Below are positions 34,401-47,600 of a DNA stretch of 64,000 nt, piece by piece. Where the stretch lies: positions 9,836,359-9,900,358 of the forward strand of contig NC_033633.1 of NCBI RefSeq assembly GCF_001540865.1. Direction: 5' to 3'. Under the pieces are notes generated by a model, which worked only from the letters and a program-made list of their open reading frames with translations, did no database searches and was not told where the DNA came from. The position numbers and the translations under genes were made by a program. How positions within the stretch are numbered: position 1 is the first letter of the stretch; each line of letters opens with the position of its first letter. This DNA is from Ananas comosus. Taxonomy: Eukaryota > Streptophyta > Magnoliopsida > Poales > Bromeliaceae.

Positions 34401-35553
34401 CCAATTCCATCACGACCATCTCGAGCAAATCCCCCGTCTCAATCTCCATCCCTACAACACAATCAAAGTCCAAGCACAAAATCAAAAGCGGCGTAAAACT
34501 AATTTTTTGTTTATTTATATAATAATTTTTTATTATATAAATAAAATATATATATATATATATATAAAATAATTTTTTATTTATAACTTTTTCTTTTTTT
34601 TAACTAAAAAATCGTAATGAAAAACTAATTTTTTCCGCGTAAAATTTATTTTCCTCCGAAATTTTTTTTTGCCACCGAAAACGAAAACTTGGAGAGGAAA
34701 ACACGGGTCACGCACGGTAAATGCATCGTGGTCCACAAGCTTAGGGTGAGAGCTCGTGGACCGCGTGAGTGTGGTCCATGCTGGACCACACACCCATCTC
34801 TCTCTCTCTCTATCTCGTGTGTGTGTGTGTGTGTGTAAATGTATATATATATATATATATATTTATTTATTTATTTATTATTAGATCAATTTATTATATA
34901 ATATGATTTTAATATATCTAATTTATTTAGAAATATAAATTATAATAATAATAAATATATTGTGATAATTTTTATATATTAATTATTAATAATATATAAT
35001 ATATAGAGAATAGGAGAAAATATATAATAATTTTTTTTCTTTTTTTTTCAACCAAACAACTGTGATGAAAAACTATTTTTTCTTTCTAATAAACTAAGCA
35101 CTAAAAAGCGTAAAAAGGTGACAAAGTAAAGAATTAAAGTTCATCCTAATAAAAAATACGGTAATGATCGCGCATCGTGAATCATCACTTTTTCGTTGTC
35201 GGAGACACCGAAAACGTTCACGATTAAACCTTAAAGTGTCTCCTTTTTTTTTTCTTTTTTTTTTTTTTGGGTAAGGAGTGTCGTATCTGTTTATCGACAC
35301 TTACAACGCAATTCCGACGCACAAGCACGGCACGTAATGAGTTTAACCGGAAACGTTAGCGATGAGTGTAACAAAAAAAAAAAAAAACACTCATAACATA
35401 TAACTCACAAAAGAAGTAAATCATGCATATGAAAAGTATCTAAAGTGAACAAAAAAAAATATAAAAAAAATAAAAAAAAAAGAGAAAGAGAGAGAGAATT
35501 AAAATTAAAAAAATAAAATAAAATGCAAACTTACGATCTTCGATCAACACCAT
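28448..35553 (-). pseudogene. CUL1-like cullin, copy B, with premature stop
   Basis: All 19 exons of copy A are present with the same lengths: 35535-35553, 34295-34451, 33602-33701, 33244-33429, 32915-32962, 32619-32822, 32450-32527, 32236-32325, 32044-32124, 31884-31946, 31598-31633, 31422-31508, 31196-31345, 30794-30849, 30414-30696, 30186-30329, 29843-30061, 29168-29335, 28448-28549. Exon 15 has TAG at 30615-30617 where copies A and C have CAG (Gln in KLKQ). Translation would stop after 478 residues, keeping the SKP1-binding half and losing the RBX1-binding and neddylation regions. The exon 4 donor is weakened (CTA|GT for CTG|GT). Everything else is open, so the stop is recent, a polymorphism or a base error. 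A second upstream first-exon unit near 36135 has lost its ATG. Confidence 0.88.
33922..34168. mobile_element. Mutator-like foldback MITE, cullin B intron 2
   Basis: The left arm GGGGTAAACTTCAAATTGCC and the inverted right arm GGTTAAACTTCAAATTGCGC begin an inverted repeat that continues for roughly 100 bp on each side (CACTTCGCCAC / CACTTTACCAC and so on). The flanks TAAAGTTTTA and TAAAGTTTAA form a 9-10 bp target-site duplication. It is the better-preserved partner of 16139-16486, so insertion predates the duplication. Confidence 0.75.
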
Positions 35554-36166
35554 GTTCCAACGCCCCGAGCCCTAATTCCGTGGTTTTTTTTTAAAATTTT
35601 TTTAATGCATCGATAGAACGGGGATTTATTTATAGAAAACTGTGATAATATTATCCGTATTCTAATCCGATAAAAAATAACAATAAATAACGGGTTTTAA
35701 TTATTATTATTAAAATTAACGGGTTAGGATAATGGGATTTTTTCACTATTTAAGTGGGATTACGATTTGGATTTGGATTTGTTATTCTTATTCTTATATT
35801 TAGATTTGTTATTCTTTAAAAAAATATTTTAAATCTTTTTTTTTATCTTTTTTTTAAAAACCCCTCCGCTCCTCGTTCATCCCATCTCACCTCTCTAGTA
35901 TTTTTCGACACTTCTAAAGCAATTTCGACGCATGAGTGCAGCACGTAATGAGTTTGACCAGAACGTTAACAAAGAGCATAACGACAAAAAACACTCGCAG
36001 AATACAACGCGAAAAAGAAGTAAACCATATGGAGAGCATCTGAAGTTAAATAAAAAAAAAAAAGAAAAAGAAAAGAAAAAGAGAGAGAGAGAATTAAAAA
36101 AAATAAAATGCAAACTCACGCCGATCAACACCACGTTCCAACGCTCCAAGCCTTAATTCTGTGGTG

Positions 36167-36198
<32 letters not shown>

Positions 36199-36390
36199 TT
36201 CAAGGATAGAACGGGGATTTATTTATAGAAAACTGTGGTTAATGTTATTCGTATCCTAATCCGATAAGAAATAATAATAAATAGTTTTAATTATTATTAA
36301 AATTAACGGGTTTGGATAATGGGATTTCACTATCTATCGGGTTTGTCATTCTTATTCGGATTCGAATTATGAATCCGATACTGATTTTAG
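34802..36390. promoter_or_regulatory. Cullin B first-exon/promoter units
   Basis: TA/GT-rich tracts (about 34802-35050) are followed by two units homologous to those upstream of cullin A: first exon at 35535-35553 with ATG intact, and a degenerate one near 36110-36140 where the ATG is ACG-mutated. The GAATTATGAATCCGATACTGAT phrase recurs in each unit. Homology ends near 36390. Confidence 0.6.
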
Positions 36391-36565
36391 TTTGTATGAC
36401 TTTTTTTTTTTTTTTTGTTTACTATTATTTGTATAGTTTAGTTTGTTCCAATTAATTACCAAATTAGTGTTCATCCAAGTATATTTATAGGTAATAATGG
36501 GCAAAATAAAAGTTTTATTTAGTTTTAAGTGGATTGTTATTGGTATAGGTATTTATTTATAAATT

Positions 36566-36598
<33 letters not shown>

Positions 36599-37958
36599 TT
36601 CTCTAAACTAGAGAAGTACTTTTGATATTGGCACTTTTAGACCCTATTTATTATCAAATATCTAATCCGTGTTCGTATCCATTTGATATTTGATCGATAT
36701 TTGAATCTATTTCTAACATATATAAATTTAAATTTTTGTATCTAATTATATTATCAAGTATCTAATCTATATTTGCATTTGCGTTCATTGGATATGTATT
36801 TGAATCCATTTCCATCATATATGAATTTAAAATTTTGGCATTAAAAATTGCATCAATTATTATTACTTTATACTTTGTCATCACGTCGAAAAATTTGAAA
36901 AATAATCGAGATTGAAAAATCTTAAGCAATTTGCCGAGTTTTCAAAAATATCCAAAAAAATTGTCACTACAATTGGGCAAGACGAGACAAATAAACAATA
37001 CAGCACACAACATACACGTGTCGGATCATTAGTACTAATCATTAATTTCAAAAACTCAAGCTCTTAAAAAAATGCAACCAATTAATTAAAAGCGTACAAA
37101 CACAGCGCTCACGAATCTCAATTATGACTCGGTCCAACCAGCCTCGTGACATTTCGAACATGACTCGACCTAACCTGACCTCCCGCCATTTCTAATGTAA
37201 CTCGGTCCAACCTAACCTCCTGTCACAAGGCAAGATGCTGGTCGCTTTTAAGCAATGCGTGCTCACAAGCAATACAGCATACAACATACGCACGCACGCG
37301 TGCTCACAAACAGACACTTTTAACCGCAAGATCGATCTAATAAAAAAAATAAGCCAAGAACACGGATCAAGGTGGAACGATCCCACGATTTCGCAGAACA
37401 AAAGAGTTTAAAATTAGCTGTTATATCCTATTGCTCAAAAGATTGAGCTAGTAATGAAAAACGGGTTCAAAAATATTCATTAACATACACACACACACAC
37501 CAGAGAGAGAGAGAGAGAGAGAGATTATACTACCATCAAAATTCAATTGAAAATTATGTACAAGTAAAAAAATATATGGGCATCTATCTCTCCTGTAAGC
37601 CAGAAAAAATTAAAAAGACTCGAGAAAAAAATTTAATCTCGATGCGTTCCTCGGGGCGTCAGAGTTTCGATCCAATCAACCTAAAATGAGAGGCACCTAA
37701 TTTTACACGAATTGAAATCTATGAGGGAGAATTAAAAAAAATAAAATAAAATAAAAGTTCTTCGCAGGTGCAAAGAATGTATAGTAAGAATCTGCAGAAG
37801 GAAGAGGAAGCCGCCGCCTCGGAAGAGCATATAAACCTCGAAAGATGCAATGGCGCATCCTTTTTATAGCCTTCAGATACGCCCGCCAAAACAAAACTTC
37901 GGAAACTTTTGTTTCAAAATTTCCAGTCAAAAAGNNNGGGGGGGGACGATGCTGTCGA
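36391..37958. other. Intergenic stretch between cullins B and C
   Basis: No gene was recognised. Present are an AAT trinucleotide tract (about 36567-36597), loosely repeated phrases of the type ATTTGATATTTG...TATTTGAATC (36650-36830), a duplicated ACTCGGTCCAACC phrase about 70-80 bp apart (37127-37215), CA and GA dinucleotide runs (37488-37524), and the 3' flank of cullin C with one copy of the AAAACTT..GAAACTTTTGTTTC unit. Confidence 0.6.
37935..37937. other. Three-N ambiguity next to a G run
   Basis: NNN followed by eight Gs in the cullin C 3' flank, just below its stop codon. This is a local assembly or base-calling problem and does not touch coding sequence. Confidence 0.98.
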
Positions 37959-40900
37959 TCAAGCCAAGTATCTGTACACATTAGGATTTTCCGTATCTCT
38001 TTCCAAGTACTCTCTCACGATGAGATCCTCGATCCGCTTCTTTATCGCCGTCAAGTCCGGCTATAAAATGTAAACACAATATAAGATTTCTTTCTTAGTA
38101 AAAAGATAATCTTAAAAACGCATCGAACTAAACCGAACTATGGACCATTTTGAATCAGCTATCTAATTTTCAAAATTTTGATTTCACTACCTAACCTTTC
38201 AATTTATTTAATTTGAGCAAGTCAATAGTGCTTTGATTTCAAAATTTAAGCTAATTAAGTACTACAGTAAATTTATCGTCATGCGAAAATTGCATGAAGT
38301 GTACTAACTAAATCTGTAAAGATGGACAACGCATTCAAACTGTTAAGTCAAAGTGTCGTTGACTGACTCAAATCAAACACATTGAAAAATTGGGTAATAA
38401 AATCAAAATTTTGAAAGGTTGGGTAGCCAATTCAAAATGGTTCCATAGTTCAGGTAAGTCCTCTTCGTTTGTCCCAGAGTAAAACTATATATTTCTATCC
38501 ATGAAATATAGTCACCACATTATACAAAAAAATTACGGAAAGTACATAAACTAACCATTGTTAGCAAATTCAATCTCAAAACTCGCAATGTTTGAAATAG
38601 AACCTATCATAAATTTTGGTTTTTAATATAGTGTTATAAACGGAATTCGTGACTTTAATATTCTCTCAAAACAATTCCTCCTATGGCCTACTTATTGGTG
38701 TTTTGAGTTTGACTTTTTTTTAACTTTAATATGTGATGATATAATAATTCGCCATTCATGGACAACGACACAATGATTTGCTATTTGATCTCATAGTATA
38801 GATAGTATTAGCCACTATGATCCTCATCTTTACAGCATTGCCCTTATATACTACCAGCCAGACCAAGTGAACAACAACACAAATGACAAGAAAACCTAAA
38901 TGGGAAAAATGTGAAAAGATTCCCAATACTTTAAGCACTTAGGAAAACAAAATGCTTGAACTTTCAATTATGCCCATCCCCTCGAGAAGTTACCAACTGA
39001 CCAGCCATTCTGATCGCATGTCTTGCACATAATTTTGTACAACTTCAAAAACAAAAAACAAAAAAAACTATTATTTTCTGTTCTACTTACGATGATTAAG
39101 CCTCCGGTTCGAAAAATAGAGTGAATATATCTTCAATTTTTAGTTTTTTATGCGTTAGAATAAAAGAAATACTAGTTAAAGCTTTACGTTAAAAGAGAGT
39201 GAATATATCTTCAATTTTTATGTTTTAAAGCTTTACAACATTATATGCAATGCTAGTAAAAGGGCCTCGCGCGATGCGGCGGGAAGAAAATAGAACAGTA
39301 AATTATTATAACTATTAATATTTTTTTTTCTATTATACATTAATATTTTTAAATATTATTTATCTCACTATTGAATAATTAAAAATTAAAAAATAAATTA
39401 AAGAATGACATTAAAATATATTTTTTTCTAAAAATATTTAAACCTAATAAGTAAAACGAATAAATCAATTTAAAATAAAATAAAAGGTCATTACAGTAGT
39501 AAAAAAGATAAATAATATTTTTTTTATTATCACCGAGGTATAATTTATAAAAAAATAAAATAGAAAAATTAATTAGAATGAAAGTACTATCTTTGGTATT
39601 CTTGACGGCAACGTCTTCATTGTGCCCTCATTAACTTTTATCGTCACACATACAACTAATAAAGTATTTGATTCCTAAATTTTAAATTAGTGAAGAAATC
39701 AGTAGATAATTATCAGAAGCATAAAAAATAAAACTAATCAAAAGGCATTCGAAATCAAAATAGATATTTTTTACACTGTAAAATAATTCAACTATCAAAT
39801 ATTATATTATTATTATTATATAAATTAATTTATAAAAAATTGTTTGGGGAGTAAAGTGAAAAATATGCAAAGTTGATAGATTAGGGACCAAAAAAAAAAG
39901 GAGTGAAAAGATTAGGACATAATATTTTTGAAAATTGATGTGGATCTCACTGAATAAATTAGTGTATGAGAGAGTGAAAGAGAGTGTGAGAAAATATTAA
40001 AAAAAAAAAAGTGGGACCCACAAGGCCCCCCAAACCCGGGGAGGCCTTGTATGGGTTCCCAAATAATAAGTATGAAATAATAAGTATATAAACTAGCAAC
40101 TAAAATGGCTACGCAATGAATAACTTCCATATAAGAGAGGGGCATATGGAACTATTTGGTAAAGTTTTAGGGGGTCTAATTGCCAAAATTAAAAGTTCAG
40201 ATGTAGCAAAGGTGCTATATTTTCCCAATTTAAATTTTAAAATATGAGATAATTCCTATAATTAGATTACACCTTTCCAGCAGCTAAAGCTAATCCTAGC
40301 AACTCCATTGGGACGCTGCCAGAATGTTCGCCTTCACTTAAGTTCCTAATAATTAGGATATATTCTTATAACTAACCGTGGATAGAGAGATGGTTTAACC
40401 ATTATTAGCAAAGTTGAGGATTCCAGAATTCTACCAGTTTAACTGAAGTGCAGCATCCAGCAAAGTAAAATTCTCTCGTAGGAGAAGTAACACGCGAACA
40501 TGATCATGCAAAAACTAGGAGAAAGACAAGTACCTTGAACATGCGACTAAGCTGTTCGACGCACTCTGTAACCAGCTGTTGATGACTTAAAGCTTTACGG
40601 CTCTTCATGATACGCACAATTGCGGCGTCAATGTAAAATCTTCTATCTCTGTGGACATCTTCAACTACCTTTTTCTTCTCTTCAACTGGCGGAAGAGGTA
40701 TCTGCGGCTCAAACAAAACGTATGAAAATTATGAGCAAAAAAACAAAGCACATCAACAGATGGATGGTGTTCCTGTAATTTCTCTAAGTCTAGCGTAAAT
40801 CAATATTTTTTCCAGTCAATCACACTACTTGGGTTCACTTTTTCTGTTTCTACATTTTTTAGGACTATTTTTCTAGGGTTGCTTGCATATATACTACCTG

Positions 40901-43900
40901 AAAACATATGAGCTCTCCCAAATATGCCTGCATGAGTTAGTGTTTAAGTACAAATTCCTGAAACTCTAGGTTATTTGTCTGCATGCCTTGGCAGGGAAAC
41001 CTATGCAAAAAAAACTTTGCTAAAAACCCCGATTTTTGCATAGATAGGATACCCCTGATGGGGAACATGCACAAATAACTCCACACATTTGCAGGAGTAT
41101 GAATGCAAAAAAAGAGAAAAAGAAAAAAAAAAAAAAGACTGAAATATCCCCGATGGAAGCTGCGGCATCCGAGCCAGGACATTTGGGTCCCATGCATGGA
41201 TACTCTAAGTCCAAATTTGCATAAACAGAAAGCATCAGGCATTTGTTCAAAATCTTGAGAAGGGAGGATTTTAATGCAAATTGGCACCTTCCTAGAGAGG
41301 TTTGTACCTTGATTCTTCTCATCTTGTCGGTGAACTTCAAATTGAACCCGAAAACATCAGTTGGAGAGATGGTTTTGGTATCCGGCTCTTTCACGAGAAT
41401 CTTGTATTTCGCACAGGAAAGGGAATGAAGCAATCTCACTACATCTTCTTCCGACAAGTTAAGTTGTGCTACAATATCTGAATAACTCAATCTATCTGAG
41501 GAATTGAATAACAGAAGAAGAGCGGCCTATCAAACAAGAAGAAAAATGTCACTATAAAATTCAGCAGGAAACCTTTTTTTTTTCCCACTATTTGTCATAA
41601 TGAAAAGTGTTCAATTATATTAAAGGGAAAAAAGAAATTGAAAACCTGATAGGTTGTGACGATCAGCTCCACAGTTTTGGACTCAAACATACCAACGATG
41701 TTGCAAGTGCCTAACGAAAATATCCATGAAAGCTTCCTACATTTGGTTTTTGTTGTGTAAAACTCCTTGAAAACCCCAACGCATTTAAGCTGACAAGATT
41801 AAATTCAAATGGTTTAGCTTAAACAATTCCCTTAAATGGCCTAGTTTGACAATACGCAAATCAACAGTCATCCTTTAGGGTTTGATAGAAGATTAAAAAA
41901 GGATGAGACAAAGAATGGAATAAATTACCATCTCAGCAGGAAGGTTGAGATCAAAAGATTTGTAACTTGGCCAGAACCCAGTTGTCAAGGTGATCACCGT
42001 GAAATCTAAACCCAGCTTCACATTAGGGTTAGATTGTAAATATTCCTCAAAGCTTGCTTGCTTTTCTCTCGCAAGTGTAAGATCAGAAAGCATTCCCTCC
42101 ATTTTTGAGGTGAATTGTCCTCCGCACTGCTGCTTCAACTTTGTGAGAATACTCCTCTCATGATCATCATTAGCACTTCTGTCAAAAAGCAACCTCTTAG
42201 CGAGCTTTTTCCTGCAAATTAAGTTTAGAAAAACAGATTGATAAGCCTGTAAGAGGGATATTACTAGAATACGGTCTAGTAAGTTTTATGAAAGGTAAAA
42301 AGTAACCTATAAAATTCAGCAAAGAGGTCCGTGTCGTGGAAAAAAGCAAGCAACTTTACGACCTGAAGGTTTTGCAATTCAGATCAGTGTCCATAGAGCT
42401 GCATAAGATAGTGCAGGGGGCGGAGTGAAGTAAAGAGAACAAGATTAACCTTCTCAAGAATCTCTTCAATAGCTTCATCACTTAGTTTCTCGCTTCCACC
42501 CTTCTTTAGTACATTATCACAAAAGTTAGCCAGCAACTCAGCACTTGAACTACCTGCAATGTTCTTGTTGCAGAAAGCCTCAAAGGCATCTCTGAGCGCC
42601 TAAGATAGGATAGAAAAATGTTAAATACCAAAAGGGAGACCATAATTCTTTTTCCTCAAAATTTGAAAAAACAAAAGTACTAACCTTATGGAAAAGGGAG
42701 TGACTCTGGAAGCAATTATTCACGTACACCAAGTATTTGTCGTGAAGCTCAATAACTTTTCCAACAAAAATCTAAGATTCAAGAATTAATTGGTTAGAAA
42801 AAACAGTGCTAGCATCTAAATCAATCGTTCGAAAGGAAAATGTTTAAGACCAACCTGTTCGCTAAAACCAACGACATCCTTTTTATCTGCCTGCAAGCAT
42901 CATCACAATTAGCAAAATTTTATAATCTACAAAAAGAGCAGATAAAGGCTCACAACAAATACTATCAGGCAAATCAACGAATAGCTTGCGGATATTGTCT
43001 ATTTCTGATACATCCATAAACATCTTCATGAGTTCAACACATATACTCCTATAAATCAAAAGTTCTCAACAACCATTAACTTAAACTACAACATGTACTG
43101 ATCTCAGAGCTTGTCAATCTTGCTTCTTATCTTTAATTCTTTGTCCTGAGAAAACTAATCCACCTTTTTGAGTATCTAAACTTTATCAATAGCAAAGCTC
43201 TTATAATATTTATAATATTTAAAGCTCATAGTAACAGAGGAGATGAAGTTGCTACAAATTTGCAGCATGTATTTCCAGGCATTCCAAAAAAGTGCCAGCA
43301 GCATGAACTATAAGCTTTTTTCAAGTGTCATATATAACAACTGTATTTCATTTCTAACATAAGAGCATCTAGTAAAATATTTTTAAGGAAAAAAAAAAAG
43401 CTAAATGCTACACGGGTGGCAAAATGCCTCACCTGCTTATTCTTAGCTGCATTCTCTGCTTGCATGACCACAGCGGTACCTTCGGCAATGATATGCTGCA
43501 TTAGAGCGATCATTTTAGACATATGAGAACAAGCAAAACGAAAGAAGCACAATGCACAAAGTACAAAAAGTCAAAGTTCAAACCTGCTTGAAAATGTGCA
43601 AAATTAGACCTAACGGATAAGTCATCCTATTAAAGAGCCTATACATTCTTGAAAGATCATCCACCTAACGTAAAGAACAAGATGCATTACTATCAATCTC
43701 CATTACCATATGCTTCTCAAAAAATCAAAAAAAAAAAAAAAAGAAAGAAAGAAAGAAAGAAAGAAAGGAAGGAAGAAGGAAAGAACAAAAGAAAACAGAT
43801 AGAAGAGGTTTTCCCCTCTGTTTAACCATATCATGTCGAAACAATTCACGGCAACCACCATTTTCCCTCTCCAAAAGCTGACTAGCATATACAGTTAGTA

Positions 43901-44635
43901 ACTGCTCTTCCACTTCCTGCCAACATCGCAATAGAAATCAATAACAAAAGATAAAGAAAGCCACCAGTTAGTAAGATGCAAGAGGTTCACTCTTGAGTAG
44001 GGTATAAGAACCATTAATCTCTATTCAGGAGCAAAATTATCCCAGTGCTAGTCACGTGACCTAACATAAAAACAAGAACACAAATATTACCTTGTACACC
44101 TTCACTTTGCTACTAGGACGCAAGTAACGGGCAGCTCTATCCATTTCCCTCTTTAAGCACTCCTCGGCCTACAAGAAACAACAAAATATACATGAAATTT
44201 CTTTACTACTCATAAAAGAAAAAAAAAACAAATATTTATTGAACTTCAAGGAAATACAGTTCGCATGTAATCTGAGAATGACTTCTCCCAAAACCAATCT
44301 GAACCCTTTCGAGAATAATATCCACAAGTACGCGTAAGAAAGAAATCTTCAAAATCATCTTTATAGCAGTCCATATCTGACAGTCCAATTTCAACAAAGA
44401 TATCCAAGATATTCTTCACCAAAGCTCTATCAATCTGCTCGCCGTCACGTTCTTGATTGATCTGTTCCAAAGAGTATGCTTAGCTTTAGCAACGCTACGA
44501 TGTTAGTAACTAATACAATCAAACATTTGGGAAAGATATCCCACGTACCAAAGAGATCACAATATCTTTTACTTCGCATTTGACCTCTCTATGAGCCTGT
44601 AATAACAAGAGGAAGGGGAATATATATATATATAT

Positions 44636-44668
<33 letters not shown>

Positions 44669-47600
44669 AAATAAGAAAAGCACATAGGATACGGTCACAA
44701 AAATATAGGGCTAAATCGCAATAACCACCTCCTGCACTTTCCCCTCTCTGTCAATTACCTCATTTTTTGAGTTTCAATCCTGCGCTTTACTCTCATGTAA
44801 AGTAGTTCAAAACATTTGGGATAACTATTAAATTTGGAATACCTCCTTTTAAATTTCTTCAGTTTCAATCCTGCGCTTTTCTCTCATGTAAAGTAGTTTG
44901 AAACATTTGGATAACCATTAAATCCGGATATAAAACTCAACTGTTATTAACATAAAACATTAGTTATATATTTGAGATATTTCAAAGTTTGTAATCTAAA
45001 TGATAGATATAAAGCAGTCAAAGAGATCTCTCTACTAGCTTTACATAACTTGTATTGGACAAATGCTTTCAATTTATAAGATCATTTCCTAGTAAGTAAA
45101 ACGAACACCATTAGCTGAGTCAACAAGTTTGCATCAAAATTGAATAATAATCCCAAATCTTTAGACCTACTAGAACGGAGGAAAAATGCAAGATTAGAAC
45201 TAAAGTAATTGAAAATATAGGGTAACAAATGGGAGAGGGGTGGAAGTTCACAAGTGGTTATCGCAATCTAGCGAAATTAAGGGAAAAAGAGGAGTCAGAC
45301 AATTCACATACCAGATTGCGAAAACATATTATACCAATAGTAGTAAGACTCGAAGCTGATTGCTTTTGAGAGCGGTAACGTTCAACATAGTGGAAAAAAT
45401 GTGAAAGCCATTGGACCATAAGTTTATAATTTGACCATTGTTTTACTAGCTCCTTCAACAAGAATTCATCGTACTTCTCTCTCAGCAAAGGCAAGAGCTG
45501 GGACATAAAAATTGCAGAACTTTGTTCATCAGACCAAGAAGGAAGTCCTGCTATAAGTTATTTAAAAGCGATAAATGAAAAGTAGATAAATGTTAAGAAC
45601 CATTCTTTGTGATGAGCTGAGGATATCAGCAAATAACACGTTTTTAAGGGAATTTTACATAGAATTGAAAGAGCTTAGGAGCTAAAATGAAAAAAGCCCA
45701 ATAAGGTACTGATTTATCATAATGGGTAATGATATTACCAGAGAAAAAATTACTAGTGATGGATAAATTCACTGAATATTGTCGTATCGATCAATGTCAG
45801 AGTAATAATCCTCACCGTTGAAGTGATGTAGTCTTCAAGCGACGCTTTATACTTGTCATGCAGTTCATTCACGTAGTTATAAGGATGAGACTGTGTGCTC
45901 AAGGTGAAGATAGTTCTGATCCAAAATAACACCACCAAAACAATAAATTACCATGCAAAAACCAAAAAAAAAAAAGATCTTCAAAAAATAATAATAATAA
46001 GAAACAAGGAAAAAGAGGAATAAGATAGAAAACCCTACGTGTAGATTCTAACATATGTCTCGGAATTAAGGGGGGTTTCATCTCGCCCTTCCAAGGTGCT
46101 CTTAACCTTTGTGATCCCTTTCTCTATGACGCCCCATCCCTCCTCCAAATCTATTTGTGCCTTACCCATCTCAATCCTATGCAAATGCAATTGAAGCACA
46201 ATTAGCTAAAGAAATTACGCGAGGCTTAAAACCCCAAACCCTAAATTCTCAATCAAAGCAGATTAAACTAAGGGGAAAAAAATTGAAAAACAAAAAAGAA
46301 AATACCACAAAAGTTGTCATGCCCAAGACCTGATTTTTCGAATCCAACACATGATGACAAGCCACAAAAATACCACAAAAACTAAGGGCATATTCTTCTC
46401 TAAGCATGGGAAGCCTAATACCAAAAATTTTCATCACATATATTATTATAGTAATTTATAAAGCACACATAAAATTTCAACCACAAGAAAAACTAATCAC
46501 TTAAAGCAGAAAAATGTTCTCCGAAACTAAATCCAATACGTCCCAAAGCAAATTAAATTGTCGAAATACTTCGATAACAAAATAACCGAAGTCCTCGTGT
46601 CCTCTAACTAACGCCGCATCCTCTCCCGTGGACATTCCTATTGGCCACTCCTATTGACATTCCCTACCGACAACCATCAAATAACTCTTTTTGAATGAAT
46701 GCTCAACAAGATTTATAACTGCCAATCTATAATGCGCTAGAATGAAATTGAAATAGAAGCAAGAAACAAAGTTACGAATATCGCCATCCCTATGGTTTTC
46801 CAAAAGCTCACATATAACTATTGAATATCCAAAAGTGTCTTATTCATATTCTTATATGTTATTGGCCATACTAGTTTCCATTTCCAAGGCTCCTACCCCA
46901 GAACAAATTCCTTCACAAAATTATTTCGGCATATGCTCATACACTTTGCAGAGGTCGCCGAGGCAGACATAATTTGGCTTCCAATCGTAGAAGCATTATA
47001 GTGCATATTTCAGTATCATAATTCCTAAATTGACAATCATAATTTTCAGTTTTAGCTTGACATGACCCAAAGTGTCACAAAAGCAAAGATAATATTTGCA
47101 GAAAAATCACATATTCATAGTATTCTCAGATATGAAACAAAGGCCCTGGAAAATAGCATGTGATATATGAGACCAAAAAATAGAAAAAAAAAAACATAAA
47201 ATTATGATTCGTGTAATTCATGCAAAAAAAGGTAATATTTTTCCTTATCCATAAGTCTCAAGTCATTAAGTAAGGGTCTCCTTGCCTCTTAAAATTTAGA
47301 AAAATCCTAAAAGTGCTCATTTACTAGTCCTCGCCTATCCCAGCACCTAAATCGAGACTATCATCCTATTATTACATATTGTGAATGATTTTTCCTTCCT
47401 GATATTTTTGTTTGTCAAATTTTAGCTATTAATACGACTCTAATTTAGATAAATAGAACCGATTAGTCCTGTTCTAACTTTTAAGATGAATTTGTGAACA
47501 GCTGAATCATCGCATTTCGAGCTACAACGAAAAGATTATAACCATATTACAAATTAAGTCCATGGGATAAATCTAGCCCATCTCTCATGTGAACTCCACA

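Larger units (their letters stand above)
25057..36390. repeat. Segmental duplication, copy B
   Basis: Second copy of 6773-20170. The left junction is sharp: USP39-like coding sequence to about 25057, then intron 10 of the release factor (CACCCTTTATCTGACTGATGG). The right limit is near 36390, after a second cullin first-exon unit. No USP39-like sequence follows, so the block was cut or rearranged there. Confidence 0.88.

Noticed and set aside
28448..35553. Annotating cullin B as an intact gene
   Set aside because: All exon junctions are usable, but the in-frame TAG at 30615-30617 removes the C-terminal 278 residues, so it is listed as a pseudogene pending read support.
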